Made by a program: the position numbers and the translations under genes
From: Hydractinia symbiolongicarpus
Lineage: Eukaryota > Cnidaria > Hydrozoa > Anthoathecata > Hydractiniidae
DNA: 64,000 nt
Assembly (NCBI RefSeq): GCF_029227915.1
Contig: NC_079879.1
Span: 24,382,501-24,446,500, forward strand
Reading direction: 5' to 3'
The notes under the pieces: model-generated
Seen by the model: the letters and a program-made list of their open reading frames with translations, nothing else
Database searches by the model: none
Told to the model about the DNA's origin: nothing
Shown here: piece after piece, positions 47,701 to 59,800 of the stretch
Numbering within the stretch: the first letter of the stretch is position 1
Layout of the letters: every line of letters begins with the position of its first letter

Positions 47701-47960
47701 CAGATGTGCATATTTTACATGGCTAGCCTCACAAATATAGAGGGATATACCCTGTTTATTATTTCCAGGAGGGGCCATGGCTTTGATTGGGAGTCCTGGA
47801 GTATTTAATGCTCTCTTTGAGCTACAAACTCAATTAGGTTGGGTTAACCCAGGGCTATGGTAATATTCAATTGCCCATATTGAATCACTACCAAGGGGAA
47901 TCAAACCCAGGTCTCCTGCACAAAGTACAAGAGTGAAAACTACTACACGACCCCACGAAC
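47701..47960 (-). mobile_element. tRNA-derived SINE with head, internally deleted
   Basis: Reverse-orientation copy: on the minus strand the head reads TAGTAGTTTTCACTC...GGGTTTGATTCCCC, joined to the 3' part of the SINE. The central GGGCCGTTGGATGTTGCC core is absent. Tail-to-tail with the copy ending at 47372. Confidence 0.86.
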
Positions 47961-48984
47961 TGCAGGAGAACCACCAGTCTCCTTAAAACGACCAGAGAAC
48001 CAGCAGTAAACCGTGTATCACAAAACGATCAGAATAACGATCGCTGTCAATACACAACACTCCATAGACCTTTAAATGTTTACATTTTCCGCGCTTAGCC
48101 CTTCTGAAAGAAATATGTGGAAGCTTACTGAAAAAATGTCTTTTTTAGCCTATTTCTTTCTACAGAATCATTTTTTAGGTTTTAAACTAAAAAGAGTGTA
48201 AATAGATACCTTCTGATTGACATATATTTATATAAAGTTGCAATGATATCTTTGTGTGCAAAGAAACAGACTAAAAAGGACCTCTACCGCTTGCATCTTT
48301 TTGCCTGCCACGCAACTGTTAAAGCCGATTCAAAATAATAATATATATTCAGAAAATCACAAAAACCTTTACAGTACAGTCCAGATGTAAGCGTACGCGT
48401 ACGCTCAACTTGCAAAAATAATTGCTTTCATTAAAAAAAACAATAGGATAGCGAGTTCCTTTCAAATTGCGCGAAAATAATTGCTTCGTGTTAAGAACAA
48501 AAGCATAGCAAGAAACATTGTTTAAAAACAATACTCTGCGCGAGAAAAAATTAAACGCGAAGGCCATTGAATTTTAATTTTTTTTTTACAACGAAACTAA
48601 TTATAGTAACGTGATTTTAATCTGATATATTTAAAAAACACAAGCTCTTTTATAAACAAGAAATGCAATGATCTAAATATTTAAAAAAAGCTAATGCTAC
48701 TTTTAAAACTTTTAGTAATATTTCTTTATCGTCGAAATATATTTTTTAACATGCGAAACTTTTAAAAGTTCTTTTTATAAAAAGCAACGTTTAGCAACGC
48801 AAACGGGAAAACCCTACGTTCGGGACTTTTCCCTTCGCGATAAGATTTCGAAAACAAATTAAATTTTAATACCGAAGAAAGAAAAAATCTAAAAATATAA
48901 CTTTTGACGTTTTATAGTATCACCTACATTTTATTGTTAAAAACATTGTCTTTGTTTTTTTTCAGCGCAACAGCTCTATCTCTT

Positions 48985-49098
48985 AAAAGATTTAAACAAT
49001 GCATCTCGCTGTCTATTTAGTTTTCGCGCAAATCTTTTATTTTATAAAACTATCAAACAATGGATCGCCATGTCACATTGATAGAGTTGATAACATTT
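48985..49098 (+). repeat. Array-flanking direct repeat, left
   Basis: Shares order and words with 50145-50261: ACAATGCATCTCGCTG, TTTAGTTTTCGCGCAAA, AAACAATGGATCGCCATG and a 20-base identical stretch CACATTGATAGAGTTGATAA. Confidence 0.8.
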
Positions 49099-49114
49099 TA
49101 AATACTTAAAACAC

Positions 49115-50085
49115 TATTTAACGAAGCTTTCCTATCGCCGTTCTTCGTTCTTTAACTTTCTAAAAAATCATTTCTATCGCCGCTCTTCGTTATTAAACTT
49201 TTAAAATGTGATATAACGAATCTTTTCTATCGCCGTTTTTCGTTTTTAACTTTCAAAATGCGATCTAAAAAAAACCATTTCTATCGCCGTTTTTCGTTTT
49301 TATACTTTTAAAATGCGATCTAAAAAAACATTTCTATCGCCGTTTTTAGTTTTTAAACTTAAAAAATGCGATCTAAAAAAACATTTCTATCGCCGTTTTT
49401 CGTTTTTAAACTTTTAAAATGCGATCTAAAAAAAACAGTTCTATCGCCGTTTTTCGTTTTAAACTTTTAAAATGCGATCTAAAAAAACATTTCTATTGCT
49501 GTTTTTCGTTTTAAACTTTTAAAATGCGATCTAAAAAAAACATTTCTATCGCCGTTTTTCGTTTTTAAACTTTTAAAATGCGATCTAAAAAAACATTTCT
49601 ATCGCCGTTTCTTGTTTTAAACTTTTAAAATGCAATCTAAAAAAAACATTTCTATCGCCGTTTTTCGTTTTAAACTTAAAAAATGCGATCTAAAAAAACA
49701 TTTCTATCGCCGTTTTTCGTTTTAAACTTTTAAAATGCGATCTAAAAAACATTTCTATCGCCGTTTTTCGTTTTTAAACTTTTAGAATGCGATCTAAAAA
49801 AACATTTCTATCGCCGTTTTTCGTTTTTAAACTTTTAAAATGCGATCTAAAAAAAACATTTCTATCGCCGTTTTTCGTTTTTAAAATTTTAAAATGCGAT
49901 CTTAAAAAAAACATTTCTATCGCCGTTTTTCGTTTTTAAACTTTTAGAATGCGATCTAAAAAAACATTTCTATCGCTGTTTTTCGTTTTTAAAATTTTAA
50001 AATGCGATCTAAAAAAACATTTCTATCGCCGTTTTTCGTTTTTAAAGTTTTAAAATGCAATCTAAATAAACATTTCTATTAAAAT
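49115..50085 (+). repeat. 53-bp minisatellite, about 18 units
   Basis: Consensus unit: ACATTTCTATCGCCGTTTTT, then CGTTTTTAAACTTTTAAAATGCGATCTAAAAA. I count 18 CTATCGCC-type starts spaced 51-56 bp. Outer units are more diverged, inner units nearly identical, as in arrays growing by unequal exchange. Confidence 0.93.
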
Positions 50086-50144
50086 TAAAGTTTCAATCTT
50101 TGTTAAAATATAATAATTTCTATCTCTTAAAAGCTTTATTTAAC

Positions 50145-50261
50145 CCGTGCAACCAACAATGCCTTCTCGCTAGTTTATTTAGTTTCCACGCAAAACATTT
50201 GTTTAATAAAAATATTAAACAATGGCTCTTCGTGTCACATTGATAGAGTTGATAACATTTG
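50145..50261 (+). repeat. Array-flanking direct repeat, right
   Basis: Second copy of the block at 48985-49098, in the same orientation, about 80-85% similar by eye. Confidence 0.8.
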
Positions 50262-50639
50262 CAATTATGCTATTGGGAATAGTTATGTTAACACTATAAC
50301 AATAGTTACGCGCATTTATAATAAGCTATTTTTTCTTCGATAATCTTTTGTTTATTACGCGCAAGTTAATGACTTACAAGACTCGCAAGATAATTAATAA
50401 GAACAAAAGACAAACAACTACCGCCTCCGAGAAAAAGGTGTGAAACTTGAGCGTACGCGTACGCTTACATCTGGACTGTACTGTAGTTAGTGGATTGTTT
50501 CCACTAGGGTCCACTAGAACAAAAAATAAACAAAGAATGATAAACCTTAGACTGCCTCAGCTCAATCAAACATAGTAACATTTATATTCTGTGAAAATTG
50601 AAAAGAAAAAGAGTAAAAAACAAAAGTTAAAAAGTGATC

Positions 50640-51700
50640 TCCATTAGAATTTGCCAAATACATTAGAGATGGAACTCTTAAACGAAAGCAGACTTCCATC
50701 ACAGGTCACTTGGTCTGGAAGATTATTCCACACTTTTGCAGTTCAAATGGGGAAGGCTTCCATGCTGACCAAGGGAAGGGAATCCGTTTTTCCAAGCTCT
50801 TCTTGTTTGATGATTATGTCAGTTTTTTGCCAAAAAGAATTTTGAGCGCATGTAATCAGGAGCAATGTGATTCATGGCTTTGAAAACTAATATGGCGTCG
50901 TTCTTGATGAGTAAATTATTCAGTGAATATTCCCTTGTTTTTCTAGTTTTCCCAATCTACCTTGGGTGGCACAACCCCATGCCAAGGAGCAGTAGTTGAA
51001 ATATGGCATGACAAGTGCATTAATAAAAGGTTTTTTGTGTAAGGTGTTAAACAAGATGCAATGGTTCTAATTTTAGAATATTTGATTAGTATTTTTCTAT
51101 TTATGTCATTTATTATGCTCTTCCCATTGCATTTTTGATCAAATGCTACCCCAAGATATTTAACTTTTTCACTCCTCTTCAAAGGAATACCCATACAGTT
51201 AATAGTTTTGTTCTCAACCTTTTTTTAACTGGCTGTGGTTGCCAAAAAAGTTTTTATGGGACAAAATAATTATTTTTCATCTGCATATAGATGGTGGTAG
51301 TTAGAATTGATGACAGATTTTAAGTCATCAATGTACAAAAGAAAGAGCAAGGGCTCCAACACAGATCCCTGCGGCACTCCAAAAGCGTCTCCATGAAGCA
51401 GATCTTATCCTGTGTCTTTTACAGGAGTCAGCTGCATTCAGCCTGTTAAGTAGGCTCCGAACCATCTCCGATGCCAAAACACCATAGTTTTTTTAACAAA
51501 ATTTTATGATCAACAGTGTCAAAGGCTTTTTTAAGGTCAATGAACACAGCACAAACAAAGTTTTGTTGGTCGAGCTCAGTAAGAATAAAATCAGGGACAT
51601 TGACTACTGCAGTTTGTGTGGAAAAGAGTTTTCAAAATCCGACTCTGTCATTCAGGAAGTTGTGGCCTATGCCGACCACCTTTTTTAACGAGCGTCTAAA
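50640..51700 (-). pseudogene. LINE reverse-transcriptase remnant
   Basis: Minus strand: about 51545-51520 reads LKKAFDTVDHKIL (motif A), 51397-51330 reads FGVPQGSVLEPLLFLLYIDDL (motif B region), about 51290 reads YAD, and 50943-51194 encodes the post-RT part (KVKYLGVAFDQ ... LLLMHLSCHI). Order and motifs are those of jockey/CR1-type non-LTR elements. Stops and frameshifts between segments; not functional. Confidence 0.85.
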
Positions 51701-52459
51701 ATACATATCTTCCCCTAGCCAAACAACACTTTTCTTGCTAATTCAAATCGTGAATCTTTATGAACTGAATAAAAAAGATCGATGTTTTGTATTTTGATTA
51801 TTATTTTTTTACCTAGAATGAAGTTTATAACACTTTGAGAGTTGTTTGTGAAGTTGACTTTTACAAGGACTGTTGTTCATGTACAAGGGACAGGAAATAG
51901 CCAGTAAAAATTGGGGTCTTTGACTGTTGTGTATATAATTAGTGTATTTAATCACTTTGGCACGGGAGGTTGATATTGGAATTATCTATTCATTGGTGGT
52001 TTTGTGATAGTACTGCTGGTTCTCCGACTGTTCTACAGAGACTGGTGATTACCTATTTTAGTTATTACGAAGTGCACTAAGTCCTGCTATTAACATATAA
52101 AGAGTAAAGTTATATATCGGTATGACACACAAATAAAAATACAGAAACAATTTGCCTTTTAATAGATTAAAGTATATTATAAAGTATAAGTATATTAGAG
52201 TATATTAGATTATCATATAAGTAATTTTAATTTAAGTTTATAAAGTATATTAGATTAAAGTATAACTAGTATAACAGTATTCCAACAACATTTTTTGTGT
52301 GATTAAAAAATTGAAAAATGCTAAATTTAAAAGAACCAAAGATAATCTCCAAAAAATTTAAAAAAACAAAACCAGTTATCAAACTGTTGTGATAATGATA
52401 GATATGAGGCAGCTTCATAATAAGTCCCATGTGCCCCAGAAAGTGAAGGCATTTTTTCA
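51701..52459. other. No gene recognised
   Basis: AT-rich with short AAAGTATATTAGA repeats around 52165-52265. Confidence 0.5.
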
Positions 52460-52469
52460 AGGGTTTACA

Positions 52470-52885
52470 CGTCTCAAAATGTTTTTACGTAGTTTGTATA
52501 ATTCATATTAAAAACTTCGTATCGATTTATTAAATCTTTTGTATAATTTTATTTTTAATACAATCTTTTTCGTATCATCAAAACTACAAGTTCGTATAAA
52601 TTTTGTATCATTTAAAATAAAGTTCGTATGTAGTTCGTATCATTTCAAAGAAGTTTGCATAAACATTTGCTTTACGAAGTTCGTTTAGCTATAATTAAAC
52701 TATTATTTATAGTCTTTATATTAAAATTTTTTTAACAATTACAAAGTTCGTTGAAAACGGGATCGTAGAAGCTAAGAGATAGCTGTAGATCGTTTAAAAA
52801 TTATGAAAACATGATCGTAGAAAGCGAAAAGATCGCCATAGATCGTTTAAAAATCATGAAAAGGGGATCTCTAAAAGCGAAATGA
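52470..52885 (+). mobile_element. Truncated copy of the 57.3-kb TIR element
   Basis: Colinear with the left part of 57337-58581: CGTCTCAAAATGTTTTTACG, then the TTCGTAT-rich leader, then about three units of the ATCGTAGAAAGCGAAAAGATC array, before breaking off against a SINE. The right terminus is absent. Confidence 0.85.
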
Positions 52886-52889
52886 TTCC

Positions 52890-53030
52890 CCAATTTGCCT
52901 CACATAGCTTTGTTGGTTAACCTGGGACTAACATGCATTCACCCATATTAAATAATCGCCAAGAGGAATTGAACCCCTGATCTCCCACACAAACTGCGAG
53001 AGTTATAACTACTAAAGCTATATGGCGCAA
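52890..53030 (-). mobile_element. SINE head fragment
   Basis: On the minus strand: TAGCTTTAGTAGTTATAACTCTCGCAG...GGGGTTCAATTCCTC, the best-preserved B box of the family here, followed by GTTAACC...GCTATGTGAGG. Truncated after about 140 bp. Confidence 0.82.
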
Positions 53031-53465
53031 TGAACTAAACTATGGCACCAACTAAGCTATGGATCTTTTACTAATTAATTGTTTTTACACTGATTGGGGT
53101 AACTCACCTGATCAAGTGAGACCTACCTGAATCGGTTAAGCATTTTTCTTGCTGAAAATTGCTTTTAAAAAGGACAAACCACTGACCAAAAGCGCAATTC
53201 ACCAATTAAAAAAGTTTCAATGATGTGCGCCTCTTTTATAGATCTATCTCTCATGAAAAACAATGTTTAGATGAGTGAGGCAAATTTCTGCTTCATATTT
53301 TCACAAATTCGTATTTTCACAATTTTATTTTCCTTGCCAGGGTGTTACAACTTTTTATTTTGATAGATGTGAGGAGATTCTTTTGTAAACCCAATTTTTT
53401 ACCTACGCGAGTAACAAAATACTGGGCTAATTATTAATGTTTTTGTATCTAGGGTATAACTAAAA

Positions 53466-54332
53466 ATGGCATTCTTCAGACGAATATGGCCAAAATACCA
53501 ACTCTCTGACAAGGTTGCTTTTTCTTTCACACATTTTGGATTGGTTGGGATCTGTTTATTTCAACTTTTTGTAGTCCTTCCTATTTATCATCAGCCAAAT
53601 ACAGCAATGTACATTTTTCACATATTAGCAGGATTGTTTATTTTTATTCAAGTCTTTACAAACATGTACAGCATGATCCTTAGCAACTCAACTGTCCGAT
53701 CTTCCAGTATGAATCTACCATCTGTCCTACGTCCTGGATGGTATTATTGCCACGTTTGTCAAATGAATAGTCCTCCTCGTTCCCATCATTGCCCAGTGTG
53801 TGAAGTTTGCGTCATCAAGCGGGATCATCATTGTGTTTTCACTGGCAATTGTGTTGGCTTTCAGAACCACCGTTATTTCATGGTTATGGTGTTGTATTTG
53901 TGGATAGGCTGCGTCTATGTTATTTTATTTAACCTGGATTACTACTTCAATGTTTTGGGTTATCCAAGCTTTACTTTGATTTTGAAGTTAATTTTTCCTG
54001 GCTTGGCATGGACACTTGGATATGTCACCATGTTTGAGTTGTCAATTTTGATTGTCAGTGGAGTAAATTGTATGGCTATGTTTCTTTTTACATGTCTGTT
54101 AGGCTTTCAGTTCTTCTTTATAACAAGAGGACAAACACAGTTTGAATGCAAGAAGAAGATCCGTGAATATGCTTTAAGCTTTTCGGAAAATTGGAAGATA
54201 GTTCTTGGTGAGAAATGGTATTTGACCATGCTTTCGGCATACATCAATTCTAAATTGCCTGGAGATGGAACTGATTTTAAGAAGTCAATGATTGATATGT
54301 CCCCTGTTAGTGAATCTGTTAAAACAATGTAG
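53466..54332 (+). CDS. ZDHHC24: DHHC palmitoyltransferase, ZDHHC24-like
   Basis: Membrane protein S-acyltransferase, expected in ER/Golgi, transferring palmitate from CoA to cysteines. 288 aa, coding region in one exon. Two N-terminal TM segments (about 18-40 and 47-70), then the cysteine-rich domain 91-135: YYCHVCQ, PPRSHHCPVCEVCVIKRDHHC and GNCVGFQNHRYF, with DHHC at 120-123 (Cys123 acyl-accepting). Further TM segments at about 137-160 and 175-220. After the last helix comes TRGQTQFE (the common TTxE position) and near the C-terminus LPGDGTDF; RGQT and LPGDG are both characteristic of the ZDHHC24 branch. An acceptor-like TTGTATCTAG 14 nt before the ATG suggests a 5'UTR intron. A TAATAAAG at about 55601 could be its poly(A) signal, giving a 3'UTR of about 1.3 kb. 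Confidence 0.93.
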   Translation: MAFFRRIWPKYQLSDKVAFSFTHFGLVGICLFQLFVVLPIYHQPNTAMYIFHILAGLFIFIQVFTNMYSMILSNSTVRSSSMNLPSVLRPGWYYCHVCQMNSPPRSHHCPVCEVCVIKRDHHCVFTGNCVGFQNHRYFMVMVLYLWIGCVYVILFNLDYYFNVLGYPSFTLILKLIFPGLAWTLGYVTMFELSILIVSGVNCMAMFLFTCLLGFQFFFITRGQTQFECKKKIREYALSFSENWKIVLGEKWYLTMLSAYINSKLPGDGTDFKKSMIDMSPVSESVKTM

Positions 54333-56313
54333 GTAAATTCAAATTAGGAAAAATACTAAGGTAAGACCTTTAAAATGATAATTTTTAGTGTTTTTATTTT
54401 ACCATTTTTTACACCTTACTTTGTTATTGTACTATTAATTTATTTATAGTTTATTTCTTAACTTTATAGTCTAGTGTGTTATTTTTATTGTTACTTTTTT
54501 TGTTTTGTGAGAATGTATAATTTGTGAAATGAAAGAACCGTTAAACTCTGTGAAAATGAGCATGTTATGTGAAATAAGTTTTACAGATTTCGTATGAAAG
54601 GTAAAAGTTTTTCTCTGCAACTACCAAAGCTTCACTACGATTTTTTTCAGAAAGTAAGGCATGCTATAGTGACTAGCATTTTTAAGTATATGTTAACGTG
54701 TATTTATATTTAGATTGTTAGTAGGTTATGTTATGATAAAGTAAGCAAGGCAAGTGTAAATTTTCTTTTAATAATATAGAAATTTCACTAAAAGGACCTT
54801 ATTTACAAAACTACTTTGTTCCAGTTCCAATTCCATGTTAATCTAGATTTGTGATATACATGTGTAACAATGTTTTTTTGTTTTTTTCTATAACAGCCTC
54901 GATTTGGAGTTGCGTTGCTTTTTTACAAAGTGTGTTTCTTCACTTCAAACTTTGACTTCATGATGTAATATCTTAGCATAATTCAACTAGCCACAAAACA
55001 AAAAAAACCCTCCCTAGATAAACCTATAGGCTTGCACATAAAAATTATCTCACTCACAGAGCTTTTATGGTTTTGTAAATAAGATCCAAAATGTACATGG
55101 AGTGCATAAAGAACGCAACACTGTGAAAAAGTCTTTTAAATTTAAAGCAACTGCTTCTGTTTTTTTTGCCCTGTTTATTTTAAATGATGGTTTTCCTTTT
55201 TCCTTTCTTTTTTAATTTTTGCCATTACAGATAATATACCGAAAGTATAGAAACATAATGTAGAAAGCCTCAAAATTCCTTAATTTGATTGTGTGCAAAA
55301 TTAACTTCTATTTCTGGAATCTGATTAGTTAGTCAGTTTTCTGTTCGGATGGTAAAAATTATAAAAACCAAATAATTTAGCAGATAGCTAATCAAATTTA
55401 AGTATTTTTCTTGTTCCCTTTTGATCCATTTTTTGCCTACATTCTGAACAATTCAACTCAACTGGTGCCTTTTTGCGCACCAATGCTTTCATTTCCTTCA
55501 GATATTAAAGGATGTTTAATTTGAAAATGTAAAAATGAGTAGCAACAAGATTGGATAGTATTTTTATTGAAGTTTATTTTTTGTGTGTTGACTTTGTTGG
55601 TAATAAAGTGGTTTACTTTACATCTTTTCTGGCTGGCTTGACCTTTTTTTAATTTGCAGAACTAAATCATTATTATAAAGTATGTTCTCAATTTTCAGCA
55701 ATTTGTATATTTTTCATGTGAGTGTATCAAATTAAAAAAGATTATTTGTTTCTGAGTAAGGGTTGATGTCAACACGTAACTGCTTAACCATAAGTTTGAC
55801 GTTGTTTCTGAAGATTTCTGTGTTTTCTTAGTACTCATCTGTGCTGAATAAGACCTGCATGAATTTTTTGTCTTGCATAAAGAACACCTCCAAAAATTCC
55901 AGTAACTAACGAAAGAGTTTTTGTTGTATTAAGTTGCAGATAAATCGCAGTGTTTGTATTTACAATTTTTTTTTGATTAGTCACTTTTATGTATGCATAG
56001 CAAACCCCCTCCCTATATTAGGACCCTCTGTTTAAAGATATTTTGAAATTTTGCATCACTGGTTATTCAATTAAAAATCATTCTTTTTGACATTCTCTAC
56101 AAAAATGTGTTGCAAAAACACACAACTTGTTTGACCTTGTATAAAAGAAATATAATAATAGTACTTTGCAGCCTGAAAAGAATGCATAAAGAGCATAAAC
56201 TGATAAAAAGTCAGAATTTTAACTTGTTCAACATACGATCACCTTATTTTCTATAATTTTATATTTTAGACATAATAAAGTAGCATTCAGAAAGAAGATT
56301 TTGTTGGACCAAG
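54333..56313. other. ZDHHC24 3' region and SNRNP200 upstream
   Basis: Presumed long 3'UTR (to about 55620) followed by about 0.7 kb before the SNRNP200 ATG. No promoter element identified with confidence. Confidence 0.5.
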
Positions 56314-56804
56314 ATGGCTGATGCAACTGCCAGGTCTATGCAATATGAGTACAAAGCTGTAAGTTTTTTGCTAATGTACTACGGTTAAAATATTACCTGG
56401 TTATGTAAAAGGTAGGTTAGTGAGAGGTGGGCAGTAAAGCAGGAAGATCTTGACTGTTTAGAGAGGAATGATATGAGAATGGTTAGGTGAATGTGTAAAG
56501 CCAATCAGACAGACAGAAAGAGTTCAGTAAGATAAGAAGCAGGCTAGGTATCCGTAGGTTTAAAGATGTTATCCAGACAAGAAGATTAAGATAAGTTGGT
56601 TGGGACACTTGTAAAAGAATGGAGGAGGAAATTGTAGAGGCTTGATAGTTTCTGGGAAAAACCCATATAGGTAGACCGAGAAAGGCTTAGCAGAAGGTAG
56701 CAAGAACAGACTTGATGCAGAGGAATTTGAATTTAGATATACCATAGTCTAGATCAGATTGAAAGGTTTTCCATGCTAGTATAGAAAACGACATTAAGCC
56801 GAGA

Positions 56805-56849
<45 letters not shown>

Positions 56850-59800
56850 TGGTTTCATGTGTGTTTACATTCTTAGAAGTCCTGCTTGTTGATAATACTG
56901 TGTTCAAAATTAGTGTATACTAAGTAGGTGTACTAACAGTATGCTTACAATTACTGTGTAGTTAAGTCATGTCACTTTTTTTATTTCTAAGAACTCAAAT
57001 CTTGTGTTGCAAGCTGATCTTAGTTTGATTGAAAGACGTGGTCGTGATGAAGCTACTGGAGAAGTACTCTCACTACAAGGTCATTTGGGTGGCATTAAAA
57101 TGGGGGACAAATACATCCGTGCCAGACCACCAGCATTGGAACAAGAAAAAGAAAAGAAAGCCAAGTGAGTTTATTACTTCTATGACAACTTCATACACTC
57201 AGTTCATGTTTTAACATGGAAAGCTATTATTCTATAGATTTAAGTTTAACGTTTTCTTAAAAAAATTATTTTCCAAACTAATAAATACAAAAAAAGGTAA
57301 AATTACTTGTTTATGACAAAATCACTGGTCTTTTTAGGGACCATCTCAAAATGTTCGTACGTAGTTCGTATAATTCGTAAAAAAAACTTTGTATCGATTT
57401 ATTAAATCTTTCGTATCATTGTATTTTTAATACGAACTTTTTCCTATTATCAAAATTACAAGTTTGTATAAAGTTTGTATCATTTAAAATAAAGTTCGCA
57501 TGTAGTTCGTATCATTTTTGAAGAAGTTCGTATAAAAATTTGCTTATAAGAATTTAGTTTATTATAATTGGACTATTATCTATAGTTTTATATTGAAATT
57601 TTTTCAACAATTATAAAGTTCGTTTCGTTATACGAACTTCGTTTATTTTAATTGGGTTTATCATCTAAGGTCTTTGAGGATCGTCTCCACCGCATCATAG
57701 AAAGCAAAAACATCTCCGTAGATCGTTAAAAATCATGAAAACGGGATCTTAGAAAACGAAAAGATCGCTGTAGATCGTTTAAAAATCATGAAAACGGGAT
57801 CGTTGAAAACGAAAAGATCGCTGTAGATCCTTTAAAATCATGAAAACAGGACTGTAGAAAGCGAAAAGATCGCCGTGGAACGTTCAAAGTTCATGAAAAC
57901 GGCATCGTATAAAACCAAAAGATCGCCGTAGATCGTTTAAAAATCATGAAAACGAGATCGTAGAAAGCGAAAAGATCGCCGTAGATCGTTTAAAAATCAT
58001 GAAAACGAGATCTTAGAAAGCGAAAAGATCGCCGTAGATCGTTTAAAAATCATGAAAACGAGATCGTATAAAACCAAAAGATCGCCGTAGATCGTTTAAA
58101 AATCATGAAAACGGGATCGTATAAAACCAAAAGATCGCCGTAGATTGTGTAGATTGAAGCTATGAATATGCAATTTTACTAATCTTTTCAAAGAAGTCAT
58201 ACTCGTATATTTTACTTTTTTTATTTCTGGTTTTGTTTAAAGTTCGTATCATTTCTTTTCGTCTTTTAAAAAAAATCATTTAATTCTTTTGTTTCTGGTT
58301 TCGTATTGAAATAATTATGCGCAATTACGCCGGTACTTTTGAAGTTTGTTTCAAGATGGTATAGCAATTTACTTTGTTTAAAGTTCGTATCATTTCATTT
58401 TGTACGTTAAAAAAACTTCGTTTAAGTTCGTATCATATATTAAAAAAGTTCGTATAAACTTTGTTTACATTTTTTATTTTAAACGAAGCACTTTGTATGA
58501 CATTCGTTTCACGAAACAAAGTACTTTGTAGCGTTCGTATAATTATACGAAAAAAACATACGAACATTTTGAGACGATCCCTTATCCCAATATCTTTGAA
58601 GTTTTTGTTGACATGTTTTAATCCTTGCTATCCTTGTTTTAAAGTTTATACTTTCTTATGGTGTTTTTAGACGTCCAAAAACATCAGAAAAGGAAGGAGA
58701 TATAAACTATGGAAAAATGAAAAGCAGTTCACTTCTTTCTGAGCAAGTAGATGAAATGGCTGGTATATTCTACAGACCTAAAACAACAGAAACTAGACAA
58801 ACTTATGAAGTTTTGCTCAGTCTTATTCAGGCAGCTATTGGTGATCAGGTACTAATTTTGTCTTGATATTTTATTCAAAGGATAATATTGAAATCACAAG
58901 GCGCATAAACAATTGTTTGAGAAACAAAACTGAGAAGTGTTTTTGTGACATTTTATCTTTTACATTATATATGATGCTAACTCAAGTGACCTTCATCATG
59001 GGATCAGGCAGGTTGCCCGGACCATATTAACTCTGTCTCTCCAAAAGTCTCTATCATCCATAGCTTTTGGGAGATCGTTTAGTTGACAATTTGTATCTTC
59101 CGTTAGCTGATTGATGTAAGTCTTACAGGGTCGTCCAATTTTCCTCCTACCATGATTAGGTGACCATAAAACCAGATCACTGATAACCTCCTCTTTTCTT
59201 CTATAGCAATGCCCTGCAAAACAAGTCCTTCTTTCTTTCAGAATAGATGAGATTCTGGGTAGATTACGATATAGATATGAGTTATCGTTGGATGTGTGCT
59301 CCAGTGAATGTTCTATACTGCACGGATCATTCTAGTATATGTTCCATCCAATTTTGATTCACGCGATCCATCCAATTTTGATTCTTTTTGATTTTTTCGT
59401 ATAAGGTAGATTTCCAAATAATCTTTAATCTATCAAACGCATTTTAAGCTTTGATATTCATACCAGAATGTCTTTCTCAGTTGAAGCTATGTTGCTGTCG
59501 AGATACGCAAAGTCATTTACTTTCTTTATGTCCAATTTGTTCACAGTTTTTATTGGCTCGTACTTTTGATGATAGCACATGAATTCCGTTTTTGTTGCAT
59601 TGGTATGTAGTCCAATGACAGCAGCTGATTCTTCTAACAGATATAACAATTTTTAAGCGTTTGTATTACTGTCTGCTAATAGAGCAAGGTCGTCAGCATA
59701 GCCGACATCAGTGATTCTCCTTGCTGGATAACGCTTACTTCTTGCTGTAGCTGGTATAAAACCGTATTCACTATATTTATCAACAGAATTGCACAGTACA

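Larger units (their letters stand above)
48372..50483. mobile_element. 2.1-kb TA-flanked TIR element with minisatellite
   Basis: 37-bp perfect terminal inverted repeats (CAGTACAGTCCAGATGTAAG, continuing CGTACGCGTACGCTCAA) directly flanked by TA on both sides, the signature of a Tc1/mariner-class insertion. There is no transposase frame. Interior, left to right: a unique part, a block of about 100-150 bp (to about 49098), an 18-copy 53-bp array, a second copy of that block (from about 50104), and a unique part. A non-autonomous element that has amplified an internal satellite. Confidence 0.9.

Noticed and set aside
49115-50085. CRISPR-like array
   Set aside because: Units are head-to-tail with no unique spacers, and lie inside a eukaryotic TIR element; it is a minisatellite. 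The same applies to the arrays at 16915 and 57700.
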